Source: Bacillus gobiensis
GTDB taxonomy: Bacteria > Bacillota > Bacilli > Bacillales > Bacillaceae
Direction of reading: 5' to 3'
NCBI RefSeq assembly: GCF_001278705.1
Contig: NZ_CP012600.1
Coordinates: 186,190-250,189, forward strand
DNA length: 64,000 bases
Shown one piece after another: positions 55,158 through 64,000 of this stretch (positions are counted from its first letter, which is position 1; each line of letters starts with the position of its first letter). The translations under genes and the position numbers were made by a program. The notes below the pieces were generated by a model. It made no database searches. It was not told the origin of the DNA and saw only the letters and a program-made list of their open reading frames with translations.

Positions 55158-56357
55158 ATGAACAAGAGGATTCCTGTAACCGTGTTAAGCGGATATCTCG
55201 GTGCGGGTAAAACGACGTTGTTAAACCATGTTCTGCAAAACCGTGACGGGCTTAGAGTAGCTGTTATCGTTAACGATATGAGTGAGATCAATATTGATGC
55301 AGAGCTCATCAAGCAGGGCGGAGAGCTGTCGCGGACGGAGGAAAAGCTCGTTGAAATGTCAAATGGCTGCATCTGCTGTACGCTTCGCGAGGATTTGTTG
55401 ATTGAGGTTGAAAAGCTCGCCAAAGACGGAAGGTTCGATTACATCGTGATTGAATCAACCGGCATCAGCGAGCCGATTCCCGTTGCTCAAACCTTTTCTT
55501 ATATCGATGAAGAAATGGGAATTGACCTTACTCAATTTTGCCGGTTGGACACGATGGTTACAATGGTCGATGCCAATCGTTTTTGGGCTGATTATAAATC
55601 CGGCGATAGCCTGCTTGATCGCAAGGAGGCGGTTGGTGATAACGATCTTCGTGAAATTTCTGATCTTCTCATTGACCAAATTGAGTTCTGTGACATCCTG
55701 ATTTTAAACAAGTGTGATCTCGTTTCAGAAGATAAGCTGAACCAGCTGGAAAAGGTATTGCGAACGCTGCAGCCGGAAGCGGAAATCATCCGAACATCAC
55801 ACGGTGTTGTTGATCCGGAGAGAATATTAAATACTCGCTTGTTTGATTTTGACAAAGCAAGCAGCTCAGCAGGCTGGCTGAAAGAACTGAATATGGGTCC
55901 TGAGCAGCATACTCCTGAAACAGAGGAGTACGGAATTTCCTCCTTTGTTTATCAAAGCCGGTTGCCGTTTCACACAGAACGCTTTTACAATTGGATTCAG
56001 ACGATGCCTGATAATGTGGTCAGAGCAAAAGGAATTGCCTGGTGCGCAAGCAGAAACGACCTTTGCTTATTGATGTCACAAGCAGGAACTTCTGTTACGG
56101 TTGAACCGATTGCTTATTGGGTTGCCTCTTTGCCGAAGCTGGAGAGAGAGCAGATTATCCAGGAAGAACCGGAAATCTTAGAGGATTGGGACGCTGAATT
56201 TGGAGATCGCCATACGAAACTTGTATTTATCGGCGTAGACCTGCCGAAAGAAGAGATTATAGAAGACCTTGATAAATGCTTATTGACCGATATGGAAATG
56301 GCTCAAGACTGGTCAGCCATGACAGATCCATTCAAGTGGCAGCTGCAAAGGTCATAG
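55158..56357 (+). CDS. zagA: ZagA/YciC COG0523 GTPase metallochaperone
   Basis: A 399-residue G3E GTPase: Walker [11 protein letters not shown] (11-20), the metal-binding GCICCTLRE (CICC at 71-74), and the G4 motif LNKCDL. The C-terminal domain starts near 275. ZagA delivers zinc to essential proteins such as FolE under zinc starvation and is Zur-regulated in B. subtilis. The ATG at 55158 lies 8 bases after AAGGAG. It is transcribed after rpmG and before rpsN. Confidence 0.92.
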   Translation: MNKRIPVTVLSGYLGAGKTTLLNHVLQNRDGLRVAVIVNDMSEINIDAELIKQGGELSRTEEKLVEMSNGCICCTLREDLLIEVEKLAKDGRFDYIVIESTGISEPIPVAQTFSYIDEEMGIDLTQFCRLDTMVTMVDANRFWADYKSGDSLLDRKEAVGDNDLREISDLLIDQIEFCDILILNKCDLVSEDKLNQLEKVLRTLQPEAEIIRTSHGVVDPERILNTRLFDFDKASSSAGWLKELNMGPEQHTPETEEYGISSFVYQSRLPFHTERFYNWIQTMPDNVVRAKGIAWCASRNDLCLLMSQAGTSVTVEPIAYWVASLPKLEREQIIQEEPEILEDWDAEFGDRHTKLVFIGVDLPKEEIIEDLDKCLLTDMEMAQDWSAMTDPFKWQLQRS

Positions 56358-56370
56358 CTTACAGCTTAAA

Positions 56371-56385
56371 TCGTAATAATTCTGT
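56371..56385 (+). promoter_or_regulatory. Degenerate Zur box before rpsN
   Basis: TCGTAATAATTCTGT keeps the first half of the Zur palindrome perfectly but not the second. It may be a weak site. Confidence 0.5.
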
Positions 56386-56404
56386 TTTATAAGGAGGGAT
56401 AACT

Positions 56405-56674
56405 TTGGCGAAAAAATCAAAAATAGTAAAAGAAAAAAAGAGACAGGCAATGGTTGCGAAATATGCAGAGCTTAGAAAAGAATTAATTGAAAAAGGCGAT
56501 TACGAAGCTCTCCGCAAATTGCCGAGAGACTCTTCACCAACGAGGCTTAAGAACCGTTGTGAAATAACAGGCAGACCAAGAGGATATCTCCGCAAATTCA
56601 AAATGTCGAGGATCGCTTTCCGGGAGCTTGCCTACAAAGGCCAAATCCCCGGCGTGAAAAAATCAAGCTGGTAA
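56405..56674 (+). CDS. rpsN: Zinc-independent ribosomal protein S14
   Basis: An 89-residue S14 of the RpsN2/YhzA type ([19 protein letters not shown]..., ending [11 protein letters not shown]). The zinc form is ~61 residues with two CxxC pairs; this one has a single Cys ([13 protein letters not shown]). It replaces the zinc form during zinc starvation so new ribosomes can be made. TTG start after AAGGAGGG. A 16-bp terminator follows. Confidence 0.94.
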   Translation: MAKKSKIVKEKKRQAMVAKYAELRKELIEKGDYEALRKLPRDSSPTRLKNRCEITGRPRGYLRKFKMSRIAFRELAYKGQIPGVKKSSW

Positions 56675-56703
56675 TTGAAGCGCACAAAGCTGTCTATATG
56701 AGA

Positions 56704-56748
56704 AAGCAAGATGATGGTGCAGACATACAACACCATCATCTTGCTTAT
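56704..56748 (+). terminator. Terminator after rpsN
   Basis: AAGCAAGATGATGGTG pairs perfectly with CACCATCATCTTGCTT around an 11-base loop. Confidence 0.85.
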
Positions 56749-56826
56749 TTGAGAATTGGCGATAGAACATAAAATATTAATTATCTAAGGGCTAGAGAAT
56801 AACTATTTCTGATAAACCTCATTTCT

Positions 56827-57132
56827 TTATTGCTGACCTTCATCCAGTAATTTTTGGACTTCCTTCGCTGCTGACTGGACGGCCTGTTCAGGTGGTACAG
56901 TTGTGTCAACAAGAGCTTTTCTCATTTCATCCTCGATTTTTATTTTTATTTCTCCGTAGCCTTTCATTCCCGGTCGGGGGAAGGCATATTCCAGCTGGTC
57001 AAACGCCACGCGATACTCCGGTTGGTCATTCCACAGCTTCTTAATGCGATCTGTTTCAGCGGCTTCTTTTGTGACGGGAATATATCCGGTTAATTCACTG
57101 AATAAGGCAGCATTTGTCCACCGGCTCCGCAC
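56827..57132 (-). pseudogene. C-terminal remnant of a sugar ABC solute-binding protein
   Basis: About 100 residues (TNAALFSELTGYIPVTKEAA, ..., QAVQSAAKEVQKLLDEGQQ) match the C-terminal end of family-1 sugar-binding lipoproteins. No signal peptide, N-terminal lobe or transporter genes are present. The fragment abuts the SDR gene, so most of the original gene was lost by deletion. Confidence 0.7.
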
Positions 57133-57180
57133 TCAACCAATTCCAATCCATCTGCTATTCAACTTCAATAGCAATGTCAC

Positions 57181-58014
57181 CTATATTTCAAACGGAGGTA
57201 TCACTCTGCCATCGATATCCGTAAATTGATATTCCTTAGCTAAATCTCCGGCTCTCAGAATTTGCCCGGTTTTTGAAAGGATCTGAGGGTCTCCGGCAAG
57301 AGCCGCTACTGCACGTCCGACGTAGTGTGGCGTCTCAGAACTCGCTAATTCCGTTATTTTCTGCCAATGGTCTTCATCGGTTTGAAAACTTTTCAATACG
57401 AGCTCTGTTCTCATAAATCCGGGAGATACAGCAACTACCGCAATATTATCGTTTTTTAATTCAACTGATAATCCGTAAGCCATCCGGTTTAATGCGTTTT
57501 TAGATAAATCATAATAGAAATTTCCAATATACTTATCGTGATCCCAAAAAGAGGTGTGAACAATAAGTCCCTTACGATTTTTTCGTAATAAAGGAATTGC
57601 AAAGTAGTTGGCAGTGAGCTGAGCACGTACTCCACTCGTAAACATATTGTCCCAATGTTCTAAAGGCAGCTCCCAAAAAGGAGCAGCATCGATCGATAGC
57701 TCATTGCCGCCCCACACGTTGTTAACAAGAATGTCCAGCCTGCCTTGTTCTTGATCAATCCGCTTTATCAATTCTTCAACATTTGCCGCATTTGTATGGT
57801 CACAAACTACTCCAATCCCCTTTCCGCCTGCAGCTTGTATTTCGGCTGCAGTATCCTCAATCGTTCCAGGAAAATCATGCGGAGATGATCGTTTTGTGCT
57901 CCTGCCAGTGACATAAACAACTGCTCCGGCTTTTCCTAATTCTATCGCGATTGCTTTGCCTGCTCCGCGACTTCCTCCGGTGACCAAGGCGATTTTACCT
58001 TTTAACGAATTCAT
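57181..58014 (-). CDS. Short-chain dehydrogenase/reductase
   Basis: A 277-residue SDR. The cofactor motif is ALVTGGSRGAGKAIAIELGK, the NNAG position reads NNVWGG, and the active-site Tyr/Lys is YYDLSKNALNR (YxxxK shifted as YDLSK). AVSPGFMRTE follows. The sequence recalls the DHRS1-like group, whose substrate is unknown. It is divergent from a WYL regulator across 108 bases, which may control it. Confidence 0.85.
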   Translation of the reverse strand: MNSLKGKIALVTGGSRGAGKAIAIELGKAGAVVYVTGRSTKRSSPHDFPGTIEDTAAEIQAAGGKGIGVVCDHTNAANVEELIKRIDQEQGRLDILVNNVWGGNELSIDAAPFWELPLEHWDNMFTSGVRAQLTANYFAIPLLRKNRKGLIVHTSFWDHDKYIGNFYYDLSKNALNRMAYGLSVELKNDNIAVVAVSPGFMRTELVLKSFQTDEDHWQKITELASSETPHYVGRAVAALAGDPQILSKTGQILRAGDLAKEYQFTDIDGRVIPPFEI

Positions 58015-58122
58015 GGCTTCTCATCCTTTCTCAAAAGTTAGTTCAATTATAAAGAGTTAATCTTGACATCTATTGTCATATTTTATTAACTTTATAAAAA
58101 CAACGAATAAAGGAGCTGCGAT

Positions 58123-59097
58123 ATGAGAGGAGATCGGTTGATTTCAATCATTTTAAATCTGCAGAACAAAGGTCGCTTAACGACAAAGGAATTAGCAGAG
58201 CAACTAGAAGTTTCAGAACGAACCATTCACCGAGATATGGAAGCGCTTAGCAGATCAGGAATTCCAGTAGTCGCAGACCGGGGGAAACGAGGCGGCTGGC
58301 GATTACTGGACAATTATGAAACGAAATTAACAGGATTAAAGGAGACTGAAATTGGCGCTTTATTTATTGGTCCGTCACTTCATTTGCTTCATGATCTTGG
58401 GCTGGCTAATTCTTCAAAAGAAGCGAGAAATAAATTAATAGCTTCCCTTCCTTCTATCTATCGCGAGTATGCCAAAAGTGTATGGGAGCGGATCTACATT
58501 GACAACAGCACCTGGAAGGATAAAAAAGAAAAAGTTGATTCATTTGAAATATTGAAAGAAGCAATTTGGAATGACAATCAATTGAAAATCTTACACCGCA
58601 AGCCAGACGGTGAAATAAAAGAATCGAATGTTAATCCACTTGGGCTCGTTGCCAAGGGGAGTGTTTGGTATCTTATCGCATCCAGATCAGGTGTCATACG
58701 ATCCTATCGTGCATCCCGAATTATGAGCGCAACTCCACTGCAAGAAACGTTTATCCGCCCAATCGAATTTAATTTAGCTGACTACTGGGAAGAATCAAAA
58801 AAAGAATTTATTGAGAAATTGCCTTCCTATCAAGTGGAAGCAGAAGCAGCACCGTCAATTATTCCACGTTTAAGATTTACTGGCCGTTTTATTCAATCTA
58901 TCGAAGTAGAAGAGCTTTCGATATCAGCGTGGAAGAAGATAGCCTTTACGTTCGATACAGAAGAGGAAGCGGCGGCCTACTTACTAGGTTATGGTGACCA
59001 AATTAAAGTAAACAAACCAAAACAGCTGCAAGAAAAAATACGGAAGATGGCAGAAGCTGTTGTGGAATTATATGAAGAAATCAAAACAGATAATTAG
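58123..59097 (+). CDS. WYL-domain (YafY-type) regulator
   Basis: A 324-residue regulator: HTH_11 at the start (RLISIILNLQNKGRLTTKEL, SERTIHRDMEALSRSGIPVV), a linker, and a WYL domain (~140-215, VNPLGLVAKGSVWYLIASRS, VIRSYRASRIMSATPL). A C-terminal extension (WCX) follows. WYL proteins sense ligands or nucleic acids. It is divergent from the SDR gene. RBS is AAAGGAGCTG. Confidence 0.85.
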   Translation: MRGDRLISIILNLQNKGRLTTKELAEQLEVSERTIHRDMEALSRSGIPVVADRGKRGGWRLLDNYETKLTGLKETEIGALFIGPSLHLLHDLGLANSSKEARNKLIASLPSIYREYAKSVWERIYIDNSTWKDKKEKVDSFEILKEAIWNDNQLKILHRKPDGEIKESNVNPLGLVAKGSVWYLIASRSGVIRSYRASRIMSATPLQETFIRPIEFNLADYWEESKKEFIEKLPSYQVEAEAAPSIIPRLRFTGRFIQSIEVEELSISAWKKIAFTFDTEEEAAAYLLGYGDQIKVNKPKQLQEKIRKMAEAVVELYEEIKTDN

Positions 59098-59487
59098 AAT
59101 ACGTTCTCATTTCACCGAGGAGAAAAGACCTAAAGTGATCGGCAAGCCCTTATCTATACATATGTCTAATTATCTAATTTTCCTTTTTTTCCGAAAATTA
59201 GATACAAAATATTTTATTATTGTATATAATTATTGGAAATAGTTGAAGATTAATGGGAATAAAAGGTCACATATTACGATTAAACTTCTAAAGCTCAATT
59301 GTTTAAGCGCAAATTGAGATCCATAATCAAATTTTATGAGTTGAAAATATTTAAAAGAATTTACGCCGCTTTACATATCTTCGTTATATACCATACCTAG
59401 GAATTCTAATAAATCTCCGTTACTTTCTATCTATTGATCTAGAGTTTCACTAATCTTCTAACCTATTAAATTGACAGGAGGGTATTT
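59098..59487. other. Intergenic region before the peptide transporter operon
   Basis: About 390 A+T-rich bases. I see no gene, RNA structure or clear palindrome. The opp operon promoter must be here but could not be fixed. Confidence 0.3.
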
Positions 59488-60507
59488 ATGGAAAATTCAC
59501 TATTAAACATTCAAAATCTGAGTACCTCTTTCAGGATAGAAGATGATTATTACGCAGCAGTTGATGGTGTTTCATTGCATGTTCAAAAGAACGAAATTCT
59601 TGCGATTGTCGGAGAATCCGGATCTGGAAAAAGCGCACTCGCATTTTCGATCATGGGCCTGCATGGAAAAGAACGAACGAAAATTGAGGGGAAGATTAAT
59701 TATAAAGGGCAGGATATTGTCCATATGGCCCCCGCTAAATTAAATAAACTTCGCGGCGCAGAGATTGGCATGATTTTTCAAGATCCGTTAACTGCCTTAA
59801 ACCCTCTTATGATGATTGGCGCCCAAATTGAGGAAACAATTCTCCTTCATAAACAAATATCTAAAAAAGCAAGAAAAGAAAAAGTAATCGAGCTGTTAAA
59901 TCAAGTAGGGATATCTTCACCACAGAGAGTGTATGAACAATTCCCTTATGAGCTATCCGGCGGCATGCGGCAAAGAGTAGTTATTGCGATGGCGATTGCA
60001 AACAATCCAGAATTATTGATCGCCGATGAGCCAACGACAGCTCTTGACGTGACGATTCAGTCGCAAATTCTTGATTTATTAAAAAAGCTGAAAAAAGAAA
60101 TCGGTGCAGGCATTATACTCATTACACATGATTTAGGAGTCGTTGCAGAAATGGCCGATCGTGTCGCAGTAATGTATGCGGGGCAAATTGTAGAAATAGC
60201 CGGTGTTCACGCTATCTTTGAAAACCCGAAACATCCATATACAAGATCCTTGCTGAATTCGGTTCCTACTGCCAATGTAATAAAATCTAAACTCCATGTA
60301 ATTCAAGGGGTGGTTCCCTCTTTACAAAATCTTCCCCGGGAAGGCTGCCGTTTTAAAGAGAGAATTCCTTGGATTGATGAACGGGCACATGAAGAAAGTC
60401 CGGAGCTACATGAAGTTGAGCCAGGTCATTTTGTTCGCTGCAAATGCTACGAGCGATTTTACTTCCCAAATAAAGAAAAGGAGGGAATTGGCCATGGCAC
60501 TACTTAA
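59488..60507 (+). CDS. oppD: Oligopeptide ABC transporter ATPase OppD
   Basis: A 339-residue ATPase of the peptide/nickel group: Walker A GESGSGKSA, Q-loop IFQDPLTALNPLM, signature LSGGMRQRVVIAMA, Walker B LLIADEPTTALD, H-loop THDLG. The C-terminal oligopeptide-transporter extension holds Cys residues (REGCRF, RCKCYERF) typical of the iron-sulfur site in DppD/OppD proteins. It is the first gene of the operon and overlaps oppF by 14 bases. Confidence 0.9.
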   Translation: MENSLLNIQNLSTSFRIEDDYYAAVDGVSLHVQKNEILAIVGESGSGKSALAFSIMGLHGKERTKIEGKINYKGQDIVHMAPAKLNKLRGAEIGMIFQDPLTALNPLMMIGAQIEETILLHKQISKKARKEKVIELLNQVGISSPQRVYEQFPYELSGGMRQRVVIAMAIANNPELLIADEPTTALDVTIQSQILDLLKKLKKEIGAGIILITHDLGVVAEMADRVAVMYAGQIVEIAGVHAIFENPKHPYTRSLLNSVPTANVIKSKLHVIQGVVPSLQNLPREGCRFKERIPWIDERAHEESPELHEVEPGHFVRCKCYERFYFPNKEKEGIGHGTT

Positions 60508-61426
60508 AGTGGAAGATTTGAAGGTTCACTTCCCAATGCGTGGCGGATTATTCAGGAGAATTGTCGACCATGTGAAAGCGGTTGATGGGGTATCATTCTC
60601 CATTGAGCAAGGTCAGACATACGGACTTGTAGGTGAATCGGGGTCTGGAAAAACAACTACAGGACGGTCGATTATTGGATTAAACACGATTACGTCAGGC
60701 GAGATTTTGTTTGAAGGCACGAACCTAACTGCAGATAAGAAGAAAAGATTGGATGCACGTCGAGATATACAAGTGATTTTTCAAGATCCCTACTCCTCCT
60801 TAAACCCGAAAAAACGAGTGTTAGATATAGTGGCAGAGCCGCTGCGTAATTTCGAAAAACTCTCAAAAAAAGAGGAAGAATACCAGGTTCAGGAATTATT
60901 GGCGCAAGTCGGACTTAGCTCTGAAAACATGTACAAGTATCCTCACGAATTTTCCGGAGGACAGCGCCAGCGGATTGGAATTGCCCGTGCAATCGCTTTG
61001 AAGCCTAAATTAATCATCGCAGATGAACCAGTTTCTGCCCTTGATGTTTCTGTCCAGGCGCAGGTTTTGAATTTCATGCAGGAAATTCAGAAGGAATTAA
61101 AGCTTACATATTTGTTTATCAGCCATGATCTCGGGATTATCCGCCATATGTGCGACCGGATCGGAATTATGTATAAAGGCCGTTATGTAGAAGAAGGTAC
61201 GAGCAAAGATATATTTGAAAATCCGCAGCATATTTATACGAAGCGTCTCGTCGCGGCAATTCCTGATATCGATCCGCGAAATCGTGAAAAGCAGCAAATG
61301 TTTCGCCAGGCAATTAAAGAAGAGTACGAGCAGTCGTATTCAAAATACTTTAATGAAAAAGGCTTGGCTTATGACTTATCACCGCTATCAAATACACATT
61401 TAGCGGCGCTGCCTGAGAAGGGGTGA
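60494..61426 (+). CDS. oppF: Oligopeptide ABC transporter ATPase OppF
   Basis: A 310-residue ATPase: ALLKVEDLKVHFPMRGGLFR start, Walker A GESGSGKTTTGRS, Q-loop IFQDPYSSLNPKK, signature FSGGQRQRIGIARA, Walker B LIIADEPVSALDVS. It forms a heterodimer with OppD to drive import. The ATG at 60494 lies inside the oppD frame with AAGGAGG before it, so translation is coupled. Confidence 0.92.
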   Translation: MALLKVEDLKVHFPMRGGLFRRIVDHVKAVDGVSFSIEQGQTYGLVGESGSGKTTTGRSIIGLNTITSGEILFEGTNLTADKKKRLDARRDIQVIFQDPYSSLNPKKRVLDIVAEPLRNFEKLSKKEEEYQVQELLAQVGLSSENMYKYPHEFSGGQRQRIGIARAIALKPKLIIADEPVSALDVSVQAQVLNFMQEIQKELKLTYLFISHDLGIIRHMCDRIGIMYKGRYVEEGTSKDIFENPQHIYTKRLVAAIPDIDPRNREKQQMFRQAIKEEYEQSYSKYFNEKGLAYDLSPLSNTHLAALPEKG

Positions 61427-61431
61427 TTCAT

Positions 61432-62397
61432 ATGTGGAATTTTATTGTACGGCGATTTATTATCATGATCCCACAAATATTTCTGTTAAGTATTATCGTG
61501 TTTATCATGGCGCAATTCATGCCGGGGGATCCGCTTTCAGGCTTAATCGGCGACCCAGATGTCCCGCAAGAAGTGATCGAAGAAAGACGGGAAGAGCTCG
61601 GCTTGAACAACGCTTGGTACATTCAGTACAGAGATTGGATTTTCAATGCTTTGCAGGGGGATTTGGGTAAATCGTTTACCCAAAAAGTACCGGTCGTTGA
61701 TTTAATAGAAAGCAGATTTTGGAATACATTTTGGCTAGCTGTGTTGTCCATTTTCTTAATCTATGTGATCGCCATTCCACTCGGCATCATTAGCGGACGA
61801 TGGAGTGATACGTGGGGGGATCGATTAATTACCGGTTATACATATGTAGGGTACGCTGCCCCGCTCTTTATATTCGGACTGGTCATGCTGTTTGTCTTTG
61901 GATTCCAGCTAGGCTGGTTTCCTACTGGGGGAAGTGTTACACCGGGGCTTGAACCGGGATCATTTGAGTATTTCTTAAGCAAGGTCAATCATATGCTTTT
62001 GCCGGCATTATCCATTGCTTTAATCGGGACAGTTTCTACTGTGCAATATTTAAGAAGCGAGATCATTGATACGAAACAAAAAGACTTTGTAAGAACGGTT
62101 CGTGCAAAGGGCGCTCCGGAATCAAGGATTTATAACAAGCATATTTTCCGAAATTCCATGCTGCCGCTAGCCGCTCTCATCGGTTTTGAAATTACCACAT
62201 TATTGAGTGGAACGATATTTATTGAAAGCATATTTAGTTTTCCGGGGATGGGCCAGCTGTTTTTTCAATCGATAGTAACCCGTGATTATAGCTCCGTCAC
62301 TGCACTTGTTCTTCTATTCGGAGTAACAGCGATTATTGGAGCTTTAGTAGCCGATATTATCCTGAGCGTGGTCGACCCGCGAATCCGCATTAAATAG
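61432..62397 (+). CDS. oppB: Oligopeptide ABC transporter permease OppB
   Basis: A 321-residue permease with six helices. It has FIVRRFIIMIPQIFLLSIIV at the start, QFMPGDPLSGL, and the EAA loop FVRTVRAKGAPESRIYNKHI. It builds the membrane channel with OppC. The ATG at 61432 lies 5 bases past the oppF stop with AAGGGGTGAT before it. Confidence 0.9.
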   Translation: MWNFIVRRFIIMIPQIFLLSIIVFIMAQFMPGDPLSGLIGDPDVPQEVIEERREELGLNNAWYIQYRDWIFNALQGDLGKSFTQKVPVVDLIESRFWNTFWLAVLSIFLIYVIAIPLGIISGRWSDTWGDRLITGYTYVGYAAPLFIFGLVMLFVFGFQLGWFPTGGSVTPGLEPGSFEYFLSKVNHMLLPALSIALIGTVSTVQYLRSEIIDTKQKDFVRTVRAKGAPESRIYNKHIFRNSMLPLAALIGFEITTLLSGTIFIESIFSFPGMGQLFFQSIVTRDYSSVTALVLLFGVTAIIGALVADIILSVVDPRIRIK

Positions 62398-62423
62398 ACC
62401 ACAAAGCAGAGGTGATTAAAAAA

Positions 62424-63350
62424 TTGGAGAATAAAATACTGCCTGATAGAGAAGTTTCCCATCATACAAACGCAAGTAAAAAGGTGAAGAAGTCCTATTC
62501 CAGCTGGAGAGTCTTCTGGCGAGAAATCGTGAAGGACAAAATTGCTCTTATTTCCCTTATTTTTTTACTGCTTATTTCTTTAGGGGTATATGGGATTTCC
62601 TTGTTTCTTGATCAGGATGAAATTGTAACTGTTGATTTGTTTGCAATCTATGAAGCTCCGTCATCTGAATACTGGCTGGGAACAGATTATGGCGGCCGCG
62701 ATGTGTTTGGCCAATTAATCATTGGAACGAGAAATTCTTTATCAATAGGATTGCTTGTCACACTTTTAAGCGGCGTAATTGGTGTGATTGTCGGAATATC
62801 TGCCGGGTACTTTGGCGGTATGATAGATAATATTTTGATGAGAATTGTTGATTTTTTTGAAATTCTGCCGTTTTTGATGCTGGTGATTGTCTTCGTAGCT
62901 ATTGTTCCACGCTACGATATTATCACATTTTCTATGATCATGATGGCGTTTCTTTGGATGAATATTGCTCGGATTATTCGTTCAAAAGCTCTGCAGGAGA
63001 AACAGCTTGATTATGTTCAAGCTTCACGGACGCTTGGAACCTCGCATCTAAAAATCATGTTTTCACAAGTGATGCCTAATGTGAGTTCACTGATCATTGT
63101 GACAATGACCTTGAACCTGGCAGGAAATATCGGCTTGGAATCTGGATTATCTTTTTTAGGATTTGGTTTTCCAGAATCTACGCCAAGTCTCGGTACACTG
63201 GTCAGTTACGCACGGAACCCTCAAGTATTGGAAATGAGATGGTGGATATGGTTACCTGCAGCAATACTTATTTTTGTATTGATGCTGTGTATAAATAATG
63301 TCGGACAAGCTCTAAAAAGGGCAGCTGACGCAAGACAAAGAAGAGGATAA
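62424..63350 (+). CDS. oppC: Oligopeptide ABC transporter permease OppC
   Basis: A 308-residue permease: N-terminal cytosolic part, then FWREIVKDKIALISLIFLLL, WLGTDYGGRDVFGQLIIGTR (OppC/DppC signature) and the EAA loop YVQASRTLGTSHLKIMFSQV. TTG at 62424 is 7 bases after AGAGGTGAT; a GTG four codons earlier is an alternative. Confidence 0.9.
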   Translation: MENKILPDREVSHHTNASKKVKKSYSSWRVFWREIVKDKIALISLIFLLLISLGVYGISLFLDQDEIVTVDLFAIYEAPSSEYWLGTDYGGRDVFGQLIIGTRNSLSIGLLVTLLSGVIGVIVGISAGYFGGMIDNILMRIVDFFEILPFLMLVIVFVAIVPRYDIITFSMIMMAFLWMNIARIIRSKALQEKQLDYVQASRTLGTSHLKIMFSQVMPNVSSLIIVTMTLNLAGNIGLESGLSFLGFGFPESTPSLGTLVSYARNPQVLEMRWWIWLPAAILIFVLMLCINNVGQALKRAADARQRRG

Positions 63351-63364
63351 AAGGGAGGAAAACA

Positions 63365-64000
63365 ATGAAAAAGCTCTATCAGTCTAAACTGCTTCTCGTC
63401 TTACTTGCCGCATTCATGCTTTTGGTAACAGCTTGTAATAATGAAGAAGGAAGCACTGCTGAAAAAGAAGGGAAAAAGGATGATCTTCTCTCTATTGACG
63501 ATTTTGCAAGTGCTAAAAAAGCGGATGGCGAAATCATAGACGGCGGTACATTAACGTACGGGCTTGTGTCAGATACTCCGTTTGAAGGGACGTTGAACTT
63601 TAATTTCTATCAAGGAACATATGATGATGAAGTTATCTCCTGGTTCGATGAATCAATATTGGATGCTGATGAAAATTACATGTATACCCAAGACGGAGCA
63701 GCAACGTTTGAAGTATCTGAGGACAAAAAAACGTTCACGTTTACCATTCGTGATAACGTCAATTGGCATGACGGCAAACCGGTTACCGCAGAGGATTGGG
63801 CTTTTGCCTTCGAAGTCCTTGGAGACCCAGACTATCCTGGAACCCGTTTTGCTGAAGCTTCAAATGTGCAAGGTTTTGAAGACTATCGCAGCGGGAAGGC
63901 AGACTCCATTTCCGGGCTGAAAATCATTGACGACAAAACGCTGCAAATAACATTCGTGGAGGCAAACCCATCATTATTAGCTAGCGGAATTTGGACGCAC
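63365..64000 (+). CDS. oppA: Peptide-binding lipoprotein OppA, C-terminus beyond the window
   Basis: The first 212 residues of a family-5 solute-binding lipoprotein. The signal peptide ends in the lipobox VTAC (Cys24), followed by a Glu/Lys-rich linker and the lobe start DGGTLTYGLVSDTPFEGTLN. FTIRDNVNWHDGKPVTAEDW is the diagnostic family-5 motif. It binds peptides outside the cell and delivers them to OppBC. Last visible gene of the operon; its frame is open at the right edge. Confidence 0.92.
   Translation, partial: MKKLYQSKLLLVLLAAFMLLVTACNNEEGSTAEKEGKKDDLLSIDDFASAKKADGEIIDGGTLTYGLVSDTPFEGTLNFNFYQGTYDDEVISWFDESILDADENYMYTQDGAATFEVSEDKKTFTFTIRDNVNWHDGKPVTAEDWAFAFEVLGDPDYPGTRFAEASNVQGFEDYRSGKADSISGLKIIDDKTLQITFVEANPSLLASGIWTH

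Overview
The window is low-G+C Firmicute chromosome, almost certainly Bacillaceae. Many proteins read as close relatives of Bacillus subtilis proteins (PtsG, GlcT, GlcU, Gdh, YsnE, YkkC/YkkD, CYP152A1/CypC, NsrR, Hmp, YcgL, YcgQ/YcgR, ZagA, RpsN2). Shine-Dalgarno sites are strong, TTG and GTG starts are frequent, and most transcripts end in clear hairpin terminators. No rRNA, tRNA, CRISPR array or intact insertion sequence was found.

Layout. 1-3.2 kb: leftward operon DUF4178 - PspA - DUF4247 lipoprotein - DUF350 - membrane spermidine-synthase-like protein (cut by the window edge), then a DUF3900 gene. 4.8-9.3 kb: LXG polymorphic-toxin locus (YwqH-like, YwqI-like, LXG toxin, immunity gene) followed by a trail of decayed toxin and immunity pieces with a second intact immunity paralogue. 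9.4-12.7 kb: secreted GH13 amylase behind a cre site, and a CYP152 fatty-acid peroxygenase. 12.65-15 kb: a MutS2-like ATPase without Smr domain, behind a long leader with a 7-codon peptide and two terminators. 15-21.2 kb: LysR/YkkCD drug or guanidinium efflux, SIMPL protein, two GNATs, and a frameshifted ABC exporter behind an 18-aa leader peptide. 21.2-22.8 kb: glcU-gdh.

22.9-33.7 kb: a ten-gene ectoine/hydroxyectoine uptake and breakdown cluster. A PucR-type regulator and EutB face DoeA/EutD, EutC, a cystathionine-gamma-synthase-like PLP enzyme, an M20 deacetylase and the EhuBCDA importer. 33.9-38 kb: DoxX protein behind two large palindromes, and an RpiR - GltS - FAD amino-acid oxidase unit. 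38-44.2 kb: nsrR/hmp with NsrR-like sites, ptsG with its RAT/terminator, glcT, and a LacI-type regulator. 44.2-46.7 kb: a TetR gene with three identical-arm operators facing DUF6526 - unknown - DUF6220 (broken by an amber codon). 46.8-50.1 kb: YcgL, a small membrane protein, and a Vga-type ABC-F ribosome-protection gene behind a five-segment attenuator. 50.1-56.7 kb: a zinc-starvation (Zur) island holding a FeoB-like transporter with a flavoprotein, YcgQR, zinc-free L33 and S14, and ZagA. 56.8-64 kb: solute-binding-protein remnant, SDR, WYL regulator, and an Opp-type peptide importer running off the end.

The most striking theme is that three unlinked genes tied to translation stress or efflux (MutS2-like, ABC exporter, Vga-type ABC-F) each sit behind a short translated leader with mutually exclusive hairpins. 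The Smr-less MutS2 paralogue under such control is the best candidate for an undescribed ribosome-rescue/antibiotic-response system. Second-best candidates are the non-canonical ectoine catabolic cluster and the Zur-box-controlled FeoB-like/flavoprotein pair. All assignments come from reading the sequence and remembered family features; no database search was run.
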